DNA from: GCA-2688775 sp035288865 | GTDB lineage: Archaea; Nanobdellota; Nanobdellia; Woesearchaeales; GW2011-AR4 | DNA length: 5,674 nt | Reading direction: 5' to 3' | Assembly (NCBI GenBank): GCA_035288865.1 | Contig: DATDZA010000023.1 | Location: 1-5,674, forward strand | Shown: piece by piece, positions 1 through 4,438 of the stretch | Numbering within the stretch: position 1 is the first letter of the stretch | How the letters are laid out: the number at the start of each line of letters is the position of its first letter | The notes under the pieces: model-generated | What the model was told of the DNA's origin: nothing | Database searches by the model: none | Seen by the model: the letters and a program-made list of their open reading frames with translations, nothing else | Position numbers and translations under genes: made by a program

Positions 1-311
1 ATAAAAAATCTACAGAAGAATTAATGCAAATCATAGGAGGAGATTTTGATGATAATGTGGGTAATTTGATTATAAATCCCGTTAGTGGTGGTTTATTAGC
101 TTATCTATCCTATCGGACGAGTAAGGTATATGATAAAAATTTTCCAACAAATCGAAGAAGATTTATTACAGATTTGGGTTTAATGTTGTTAACAATGTCG
201 ATGGCATTTAGTATTGCTGGTGCTGCAGTACCTATTCACAGACAAGAAGTATTATCTACCCTAAGAAGGAATGCAGTTGAAGTTCAAAACACAATTGATT
301 GGTATGTATAA
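1..311 (+). CDS. 3' part of an unrecognised single-pass membrane protein (5' end outside window)
   Basis: The reading frame is open from the left edge to the TAA at 309-311. The first in-frame ATG is at 24, but sense codons precede it (reading KKSTEEL) and no ribosome binding site sits before it, so the true start probably lies upstream. From the ATG there are 95 residues. Residues 1-50 are polar to mixed. Residues about 52-70 (LGLMLLTMSMAFSIAGAAV) form a hydrophobic stretch long enough for one membrane helix. A charged tail follows (RREVLSTLRRN-like composition) and the protein ends in DWYV. I do not recognise a family. The gene is more AT-rich, with fewer G/C-ending codons, than the MFS gene it converges on. 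That could mean a different origin, but it is weak evidence. The AGGAGGAG at 35-42 lies inside the frame and has no in-frame start at a suitable distance, so it is probably just coding sequence. Confidence 0.55.
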   Translation, partial: KKSTEELMQIIGGDFDDNVGNLIINPVSGGLLAYLSYRTSKVYDKNFPTNRRRFITDLGLMLLTMSMAFSIAGAAVPIHRQEVLSTLRRNAVEVQNTIDWYV

Positions 312-340
312 TCAATCAATTCTAAATAAATTCTGAGAAA

Positions 341-371
341 ATTTTTTTGATTTTGAAATTATTTCAATTTC
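341..371. terminator. Possible terminator between convergent genes
   Basis: A run of seven T (342-348) is followed by a perfect 6-base inverted repeat, GAAATT at 355-360 and AATTTC at 366-371, with a 5-base loop. It lies 30 bases after the left-edge gene and at the 3' end of the minus-strand operon. Archaeal termination generally uses U-rich tracts, so the T run could serve the plus-strand gene. The AT-only stem is weak, and the call rests mainly on the T run and the convergent layout. Confidence 0.35.
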
Positions 372-468
372 GATGCAAACTCAACACCACTTCCAATAGG
401 CACTAAAATACTTCTCAAATTCTTGTGACTTCTAACTCTTGCAATAATCTTTTCAATGACTCATTCAT
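359..468 (-). pseudogene. Tiny ORF coupled to the MFS gene, probably frameshifted remnant
   Basis: On the minus strand an ATG at 468-466 overlaps the MFS stop codon (ATGA) and has a strong GGAGGTG site 5 bases upstream (474-480). It is therefore very well set up for coupled translation. The intact frame is only 17 codons (MNESLKRLLQELEVTRI) and stops at 415-417. Shifting by -1 at about 421 opens a further 20 codons (NLRSILVPIGSGVEFASKLK) to a TAA at 359-361. The joined product would be about 37 residues with an amphipathic first half. I do not recognise it. It may be a decayed gene, a programmed frameshift, a genuine 17-residue peptide, or a sequencing error in a slightly longer gene. The very good start signal is the only strong evidence that it is or was translated. 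Confidence 0.35.
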
Positions 469-1637
469 ATTTGCACCTCCTTTATCAATTCTTTATATTC
501 CATATTCTTCTTCATCAGGTAATAAAATATTATCGTTCCAATCAATACAATTATAGCCGATGAAACAAAAACAGTTGCCAAGCCGAATGCAACCATTATC
601 AAGCCTGCAATTATCGGCCCTATGCCGCCCCCTATGCCAAATGCCGTGTTGAATATTCCCATTACCGAGCCCATGCCGAGCTTTCTGCCGAGCTGCGCTG
701 TTATTGCGCTTCCTGCCGGAATTGAAACGGCAGAGCCAAAGCCCATTAAAATGTTGAACAGCAGCAATGTATAAAAATTTGCCGACAATGGCATTAAAGC
801 AAGCGCGATAAGCATCATTATGCTTCCAGCAATAAGCATTGCAACCTTATCGCTTTTATCTGCCAAAATGCCAAAATATCTTTGAAATAAGGAAGACACT
901 AGCAAATTTGCTGTCACAACAAAACCAATTTGAAATATTGTTATATTAATTCTTTCCGCAAGCAATGGCAAAAATCCCATTAAGGCGGATATTCCGAAAG
1001 CGTTCATCAGCCTGAAAATGAACATTGCCTGCATGGTTTTGTCTTTTAGGATAACCCTAATCGAAGAAGGCTTTGTCTTTTTGTGGGCGTTTATCTCGGG
1101 CAGCATAAACACAAGCAGCAATAATGACAAAAAGCTTATCGCGCCCATTGCGTAGAATGCAGCATTCATGTGCCATATGTAGTGCAATGCTCCTCCTATG
1201 ACAGGTCCTGCTGCCAGCCCCATGAAAAACGAGATTGTAAATGTTCCAAGGTACTTGCCTTCCTCGTTCTTTGGCGCAATATCGCCGATGTAAGCCATTG
1301 AAATCGGCAGCACCATTGCAGACGCCAATCCATGGAAAAACCTTATTATAATCAGAGACGATGTTGTATCTGCCGCAGCATAAAAGAATGACAAAATTGT
1401 GTAGCCCGCTAATCCAATAACCAAAAGATTTTTTCTTCCTTTTAAATCAGACAATCTTCCAATCAATGGCGTGAACAAAGCCCTTGACAATGTGAAAGAG
1501 CCGAAAATCAAGCCTATCAGGAAGCCGTTTGCGCCCAAGCTTTCCGCGTAAATTCCCATGAACGGCTCTATTATGCTTGTGCCAAGCATTGTTGCAAAGA
1601 CTGCAATAAATAAAACCGTAAAGATGCGTTTTTCCAT
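465..1637 (-). CDS. MFS transporter, drug-efflux-like (12 membrane helices)
   Basis: This is a 390-residue integral membrane protein, the normal length for a 12-helix major facilitator superfamily transporter. Twelve hydrophobic segments can be traced, with a cytoplasmic loop around residues 185-200 (HKKTKPSS) dividing the two halves. Motif A lies between helices 2 and 3 at residues 60-69 (GRLSDLKGRK). A degenerate copy (FGILADKSDK) sits at the equivalent place in the second half. A motif-B-like IIIRFFHGLASA runs from residue 96. The antiporter signature in helix 5 (motif C, GLAAGPVIGG) is at 140-149. Motif C suggests a proton-coupled exporter of the DHA1/TetA-like group; the substrate cannot be told. 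The ATG at 1637 is the first start in frame. No clear ribosome binding site precedes it, and it lies 37 bases after the hydrolase stop, so it is probably the fourth gene of the same operon. Its codons are richer in G/C than those of the HEPN and MNT genes. Confidence 0.88.
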   Translation of the reverse strand: MEKRIFTVLFIAVFATMLGTSIIEPFMGIYAESLGANGFLIGLIFGSFTLSRALFTPLIGRLSDLKGRKNLLVIGLAGYTILSFFYAAADTTSSLIIIRFFHGLASAMVLPISMAYIGDIAPKNEEGKYLGTFTISFFMGLAAGPVIGGALHYIWHMNAAFYAMGAISFLSLLLLVFMLPEINAHKKTKPSSIRVILKDKTMQAMFIFRLMNAFGISALMGFLPLLAERINITIFQIGFVVTANLLVSSLFQRYFGILADKSDKVAMLIAGSIMMLIALALMPLSANFYTLLLFNILMGFGSAVSIPAGSAITAQLGRKLGMGSVMGIFNTAFGIGGGIGPIIAGLIMVAFGLATVFVSSAIIVLIGTIIFYYLMKKNMEYKELIKEVQI

Positions 1638-1674
1638 GAATTTAGAAATTTTTGCCTGTTTTTAATGATTGTTG

Positions 1675-2229
1675 TCATTCCAGATCAATCATTATGCACT
1701 CCAGCAGCAAATAGAATTCCTCATAGCCCGATTCTTTGTTTAAATGCCCGCCGTTAGGCACAATGTTGAATTCCGCATTAAGATTTTTTGTAATTTCTTC
1801 AGTAACTTCAGGCGGAATGTACCTGTCGTTGTCAGATGCAAAAACAAAGAATTTACTGCAGCTGCCTTTTATCTTTTCCCAGTTGAATTCCTTATCTAAA
1901 AAGGTTTTATTTATTTCGTCATACTCAATGCCAAGCAATTTATGAAAAGGGGCAACTAAGTATGCTGCCTTGATTTTTTTGCTGGTTTTTTCAAGGTAGT
2001 TTAAAATGAATGCTGTTCCCAGGCTGTGGCCAATCATGACTGTTTCTTCATTAACCTTGCTTTCATAGTTTGAGAATACCCTAAGCCAGCTTTCAAGGCT
2101 CTGGTCCAAAGGCGTTGGGAATTTCGGTACAATAACATCGTATCCCCTGCTTTCGAGCTCTTTCTTAAGCCAGGGAAACCAATTAGCTTCAGGGCTTGCA
2201 TAGACACCATGTATTATTATGAAGTTCAT
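1675..2229 (-). CDS. RBBP9/YdeN-family serine alpha/beta hydrolase
   Basis: This 184-residue protein has the compact single-domain size of the RBBP9/YdeN serine hydrolases. It opens with a buried beta strand and HG turn (residues 3-8, FIIIHG) that supplies part of the oxyanion hole. The nucleophile elbow is GHSLG at 67-71, with Ser69 as nucleophile. The acid is Asp133 or Asp135 in the SDNDRYIPP segment, and the base is His162 in NGGHLN. All three catalytic elements are present in the expected order, so the enzyme should be active on an ester or similar bond. The substrate is unknown. There is no signal peptide, so it acts in the cytoplasm. Its ATG overlaps the HEPN stop by 4 bases (ATGA) and no ribosome binding site is visible, pointing to translational coupling. 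The family is a common passenger in small archaeal and bacterial genomes, so linkage to the HEPN/MNT pair need not mean shared function. Confidence 0.85.
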   Translation of the reverse strand: MNFIIIHGVYASPEANWFPWLKKELESRGYDVIVPKFPTPLDQSLESWLRVFSNYESKVNEETVMIGHSLGTAFILNYLEKTSKKIKAAYLVAPFHKLLGIEYDEINKTFLDKEFNWEKIKGSCSKFFVFASDNDRYIPPEVTEEITKNLNAEFNIVPNGGHLNKESGYEEFYLLLECIMIDLE

Positions 2230-2639
2230 TTTAAATTCAGTTTATCTATGCTCTCTATGAATTTTTTTACATCATTTTCCAATTCTTCTGTAAGCGCTTC
2301 AAAGACAACCTCATCTTTTACAATCCCATATTGGTGGGCAATGATATTTCTCATTCCTTTTGCCTGCTTTAGCTTTTTATAGAGCTGTTCATCAATCATC
2401 TTATTTTCTAGAAGTATCCTGAAAGCATCCGTGTCATCTTCTGGAACTCTAAGCTTTCTTTTTACTATAACCATAAATGCAACATCAGTAACTGCTTCAA
2501 CTATTCTTTCAAAATATCTCTCGCAAGCAGCTTTTGCCAAATTATTTGACTTATAATCTTCAAACTGTCCAGGTATTATCTTGGGTAACTCCTCAAGATA
2601 CCCATAAATTTCATTAATTTTATCGCTGATCTTGCTCAA
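2226..2639 (-). CDS. hepT: HEPN-domain protein, HepT-like toxin (ribonuclease)
   Basis: This 137-residue, all-helical protein is typical in length for the HepT/DUF86 branch of HEPN domains. The signature Rx4HxY is intact at residues 97-104 (RNIIAHQY), with Arg97, His102 and Tyr104. In characterised HepT proteins the Arg and His form the RNase active site, and the Tyr is the residue AMPylated by the partner MntA to neutralise the toxin. The family acts as a dimer in the cytoplasm and cuts RNA. Translation probably starts at a TTG (2639-2637) that overlaps the stop of the MNT gene as TTGA. An AGGTG site 7 bases upstream supports this start. The antitoxin is therefore made first and the toxin follows by coupled translation. 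The downstream hydrolase overlaps by 4 bases. The helical HEPN fold could be confused with the DGR accessory protein Avd, but the Rx4HxY motif and the MNT partner decide against that. Confidence 0.88.
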   Translation of the reverse strand: MSKISDKINEIYGYLEELPKIIPGQFEDYKSNNLAKAACERYFERIVEAVTDVAFMVIVKRKLRVPEDDTDAFRILLENKMIDEQLYKKLKQAKGMRNIIAHQYGIVKDEVVFEALTEELENDVKKFIESIDKLNLK

Positions 2640-3235
2640 GTTGAAGCACCTACAATTCTGTTCAGTCTTAGGAAAAAATCTTCATCTTTTAAATAGTGTA
2701 TTGTAAAGGAAAGATTGTCAAAATCCTTCTTTCTGTAAAGTATCTTATGATTTGCGGCTATGGACTTTTTAATCTTTTGCGGCAATACATTAAACACCTG
2801 TATATCCACCTTTTCTGAAAATTCGCCGGAAATTCTTATCCTAAATCTGGTAGCTTCTTCCAGAGTTATGTCGGTGAAAATCACGCAAATGTCAATATCT
2901 GATCTTTTAGTAACTTCGCCTTTTACATGAGAGCCAAATAAAAGTATAGCTGTTATTCTATCTTTCAATTCATCCTGCAGGATTATATTGACAGCCTTGT
3001 CAATAAGCTTTTTTACATTTTGGTCTTTTTTTAATTTGAACTCTTTGTTAAACTCTGAAATTTCGTGCATGAACTCCAATTTTGGCTTTATGTCCCTGCT
3101 CAGCCTGTTTCTTTCTGACTGGCTTAATGGCAGTCCGTCTAGCTGTTTTAGGATTATTTCTATTTCTTTCCTGCCAAATATTTTTCTTGCGTTTTTATTT
3201 TGCCTTAAAAATTCACTCAACAAAATAATCACCAT
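2636..3235 (-). CDS. mntA: MNT-type nucleotidyltransferase, MntA-like antitoxin
   Basis: The catalytic part (about residues 85-165) is a minimal nucleotidyltransferase of the polymerase-beta fold. It has GS at 101-102, exactly ten residues, then DID at 113-115, which is the GSx10DxD signature, and a likely third metal-binding Asp144 in KVDIQVFN. In the MntA/HepT family this enzyme transfers AMP from ATP to the tyrosine of the HEPN toxin. A helical N-terminal extension of about 80 residues (LSQSERNRLSRDIKPK segment) makes it longer than the usual MntA of about 140 residues; it may be a DNA- or partner-binding module. The ATG at 3235 is preceded by no ribosome binding site. A perfect GGTGAT (3233-3228) lies 7 bases before an in-frame TTG at 3220, so the real start may be that TTG, giving a 194-residue protein beginning MSEFLRQN. 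It is the first gene of the operon, about 35 bases from a TATA box. Confidence 0.85.
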   Translation of the reverse strand: MVIILLSEFLRQNKNARKIFGRKEIEIILKQLDGLPLSQSERNRLSRDIKPKLEFMHEISEFNKEFKLKKDQNVKKLIDKAVNIILQDELKDRITAILLFGSHVKGEVTKRSDIDICVIFTDITLEEATRFRIRISGEFSEKVDIQVFNVLPQKIKKSIAANHKILYRKKDFDNLSFTIHYLKDEDFFLRLNRIVGAST

Positions 3236-3269
3236 TTAGGTTATAATAATTAGTATAAAGGTTATTTAG

Positions 3270-3285
3270 TATTTAAAGGTTTCTA
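3270..3285 (-). promoter_or_regulatory. Archaeal BRE/TATA promoter of the MNT-HEPN operon
   Basis: On the minus strand the sequence reads GAAACCTTTAAATACT, with a TATA box TTTAAATA at 3277-3270 directly preceded by a purine-rich BRE-like GAAACC. Transcription would start about 25 bases beyond the box centre, near 3248. That leaves a leader of 10-30 bases, depending on whether the ATG at 3235 or the TTG at 3220 is used. It is the best TATA match upstream of this operon. Confidence 0.6.
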
Positions 3286-3345
3286 TATTCCGTATATTCA
3301 ATGTTAGTGTATTAAACAAAACAATTATCGCTCAATTTTAACTTT

Positions 3346-3361
3346 GCCACTATATAGTAGC
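3346..3361. promoter_or_regulatory. Near-perfect palindrome, possible operator
   Basis: GCCACTATATAGTAGC is a 16-base palindrome with a perfect 10-base core (3349-3358) and one mismatched pair. It lies in the divergent intergenic region, about 15 bases upstream of the BRE of the DGR target promoter. Dimeric repressors or activators bind such sites, but an AT-rich palindrome of this size can also arise by chance. Confidence 0.25.
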
Positions 3362-3368
3362 AGTAAAA

Positions 3369-3383
3369 CGAAAGGTTTATAAA
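3369..3383 (+). promoter_or_regulatory. Archaeal BRE/TATA promoter of the DGR target gene
   Basis: CGAAAGG (BRE-like, 3369-3375) is followed immediately by TTTATAAA (3376-3383). With the usual archaeal spacing, transcription starts near 3403-3408 and leaves a leader of about 20-25 bases that carries the GGAG ribosome binding site at 3417-3420, 7 bases before the ATG. A second AT-rich stretch (3401-3410) is too close to the start to act as the main TATA box. Confidence 0.6.
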
Positions 3384-3427
3384 CAAAAGTGTTTTCTCCT
3401 CTTATAAATACTTGTTGGAGATAAAAA

Positions 3428-4147
3428 ATGAATCCTAACTTGGAAATGCAAGTCAATAAAACAAATGCAGGATTATATACAGTTACTTATGGCCGCAAAG
3501 AAGCGCCATTAAATGTTCAGGAAGCCTCTTTTGCATCTAATAAACTTGGCATGATTTCTCCAGCACAGCTTGGTTTTCTTAGAGCAAATGCAGAAAATGC
3601 CAACGAGTTTAGTCCATACAGCAGGACAAATGCTGATGTTTTTTATGATGATAAAAACAATAAGGTTGTCATAGTTCCAGACGGAGCTATAAGCAAGCAA
3701 GTCGGCATAGCTGATTTAGTTGATGCTCATAGGGAAGGCAAAGAATACGTTATTCCTAAGAATCAAAGAGATTTAGTTTACGCTATGGTTGATGAAATGC
3801 TAAAAAAAGGCACTGCATTCACTGCCAAGCATGGACAAACAGATATACCAGTTTCTGAATTTGGGCAGACTGAATTAACATCCAGATTGTTTTCTGATGA
3901 AAGTCTGGGAATTAATGCTCAGGATTATGGTAATTGGCTAAAAAAACAAGGAAGAAGCACCCAATCAATGTTTTTTGACAATGAGGGTTATACCAAATCT
4001 CAAAAAGGCCCATATACAAATAGGCTGCGTGTCGGTGGCCCTGACTTCGTCTTCCTTGTCGTTGGCTACCTCAGGTATCTTGTCAACAACTTCGGCGCTT
4101 TTGGGGTGCGTTTTGAAAAAACCGCCGAAGGCGGGCCGAAAAAGTAG
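3428..4147 (+). CDS. DGR target (variable) protein with C-terminal variable region
   Basis: This 239-residue protein has its C-terminus rewritten by the retroelement. The start is well supported: ATG at 3428 with GGAG 7 bases upstream and a TATA box about 50 bases upstream. There is no signal peptide or membrane segment, so the protein looks cytoplasmic. Residues 1 to about 195 are an N-terminal part I cannot assign, with a DAxREGKEYVIPKNQRD segment around 115 and several acidic and polar loops. Residues 200-229 are encoded by the VR and end in GAFGVRF. This resembles the GFRV-type ending of C-type-lectin-like DGR target proteins, and the fold assignment is an inference. Nine template Asn/Asp codons have become F207, V208, L210, V212, Y214, L215, Y217, V219 and F222, while N220 and N221 are unchanged. 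The tail after the VR (EKTAEGGPKK) is encoded by the recipient-site hairpin. By family analogy the variable face binds a ligand; which one is unknown. Confidence 0.82.
   Translation: MNPNLEMQVNKTNAGLYTVTYGRKEAPLNVQEASFASNKLGMISPAQLGFLRANAENANEFSPYSRTNADVFYDDKNNKVVIVPDGAISKQVGIADLVDAHREGKEYVIPKNQRDLVYAMVDEMLKKGTAFTAKHGQTDIPVSEFGQTELTSRLFSDESLGINAQDYGNWLKKQGRSTQSMFFDNEGYTKSQKGPYTNRLRVGGPDFVFLVVGYLRYLVNNFGAFGVRFEKTAEGGPKK
4026..4114 (+). repeat. DGR variable repeat (VR)
   Basis: Ungapped alignment to 4333-4421 (offset 307) shows 68 of 89 identities. The 21 differences are at 4034, 4035, 4046, 4047, 4050, 4055, 4056, 4061, 4062, 4067, 4070, 4071, 4076, 4083, 4091, 4092, 4105, 4106, 4109, 4110 and 4111. 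Seventeen of them face an adenine in the template: ten A to T, four A to G, three A to C. The four exceptions are T to G at 4034, G to T at 4046, and C to G and C to T at 4110-4111. The template adenines fall mainly on codon positions 1 and 2 of AAY codons in the target frame, so mutated codons are NNY and cannot become stops. Upstream similarity fades at about 4023. Confidence 0.92.
4094..4104 (+). other. Likely initiation of mutagenic homing (IMH) core in the VR
   Basis: GGCGCTTTTGG is identical in VR and TR (TR copy at 4401-4411) and is the longest identical GC-containing block at the 3' end of the repeats. In known DGRs the IMH sits at the 3' end of the VR and primes or directs cDNA integration. 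Its template counterpart differs slightly. Here the differences that cannot be adenine mutagenesis (4110-4111 against 4417-4418) lie just beyond this block, consistent with an IMH versus IMH* distinction. The exact limits are inferred. Confidence 0.5.
4122..4134 (+). other. Hairpin/cruciform downstream of VR (DGR recipient-site element)
   Basis: CCGCC (4122-4126), loop GAA (4127-4129) and GGCGG (4130-4134) form a perfect all-G/C 5-bp stem. It begins 7 bases after the VR and lies within the last codons of the target gene. Characterised DGRs carry a GC-rich hairpin with a short purine loop just downstream of the VR that increases homing. No such hairpin follows the TR. In an AT-rich region this position is unlikely to be chance. 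It could also contribute to transcript termination, with the T-rich stretch at 4166-4182. Confidence 0.6.
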
Positions 4148-4152
4148 AAAGA

Positions 4153-4160
4153 ATTAAATA
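4153..4160 (+). promoter_or_regulatory. Candidate TATA box for the TR-RT transcript
   Basis: ATTAAATA is preceded by a purine-rich GAAAGA and begins 6 bases after the target stop codon. A transcript from it would start near 4183, about 150 bases before the TR and just past the T-rich tract. That would allow the TR RNA and reverse transcriptase to be made independently of the target gene. The match is ordinary for such AT-rich DNA, so read-through from the target promoter remains possible. Confidence 0.3.
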
Positions 4161-4165
4161 TCGCC

Positions 4166-4182
4166 TTTCTTATTTTATTTCT
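4166..4182 (+). terminator. T-rich tract after target gene, possible terminator
   Basis: A 17-base stretch containing 14 T (CTTTCTTATTTTATTTCT region) begins 18 bases after the target stop and follows the GC hairpin. Archaeal RNA polymerase terminates on such tracts. If it works, it would separate target expression from the TR-RT unit. Confidence 0.3.
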
Positions 4183-4332
4183 GCCTCGACAGCCATGAGC
4201 AATGGTTTAAAGGCCACACGCCATTTTACTAAGGCTTTTCATTGGAAGCTATGAAATTCAGCAGGGACACATATCCTTAGGGTTATACGGCTGAACCTGC
4301 GGTGATAATAGGTAAAGTGGCTAGCGCTTGGG
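4183..4332 (+). ncRNA. Leader of the DGR template RNA, with inverted repeats
   Basis: This stretch between target gene and TR has no convincing gene. The longest ORF starting at the ATG at 4195 has 19 codons and lacks a ribosome binding site. It contains several inverted repeats. TTCAGC (4257-4262) matches GCTGAA (4290-4295). In competition, TCA-GCAGG (4258-4265) can pair with CCTGC-GG-TGA (4296-4305) with a two-base bulge. A small CCAT/ATGG hairpin lies at 4193-4205. In known DGRs the template RNA needs sequence flanking the TR for cDNA synthesis, so a structured leader is expected. The mapping of ends is a guess from the candidate TATA box and the TR. Confidence 0.4.
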
Positions 4333-4421
4333 TGCGTGTCTATGGCCCTGACGACGACTTCAATGTCAATGGCAACAACAGGAATCTTGACAACAACAAC
4401 GGCGCTTTTGGAATGACCTTT
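4333..4421 (+). repeat. DGR template repeat (TR)
   Basis: This is the invariant donor copy of the VR, in the same orientation, between the target gene and the reverse transcriptase. It has 25 adenines in 89 bases, clustered as AAC/AAT/GAC codons when read in the target frame, where it would spell a run of Asn and Asp (NVNGNN, LDNNN). That is typical of templates that maximise diversity at AAY codons. Three consecutive GAC codons (4350-4358 region) may have been AAC before drift, since the VR differs at G4353. The frame stays open upstream (SAWVRVYG), suggesting the TR arose from a copy of a target-gene 3' end. Its last bases run to within 17 bases of the likely RT start, so the RT ribosome binding site abuts the TR. 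Confidence 0.92.
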
Positions 4422-4438
4422 TGTCGAGGATTTTCATT

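Noticed and set aside
1736..1945. A 69-codon plus-strand frame inside the hydrolase gene.
   Set aside because: It is antisense to a hydrolase with a complete catalytic triad and has no start signals of its own.
2226..2639. The small helical protein could be the missing DGR accessory protein Avd.
   Set aside because: It has the full HEPN Rx4HxY motif, overlaps an MNT partner gene, and lies on the opposite strand in a different operon.
3975..4157. A 60-codon plus-strand frame over the VR.
   Set aside because: It is a shadow of the target gene in another frame; the adenine mutations make sense only in the target frame.
4183..4332. A tRNA or other standard RNA gene in the gap before the TR.
   Set aside because: The inverted repeats do not form a cloverleaf and no T-loop or acceptor arm can be built.
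4026..4421. VR and TR as ordinary direct repeats or a decayed gene duplication.
   Set aside because: Neutral divergence would hit all bases, but 17 of 21 differences face template adenines and no indels occur.
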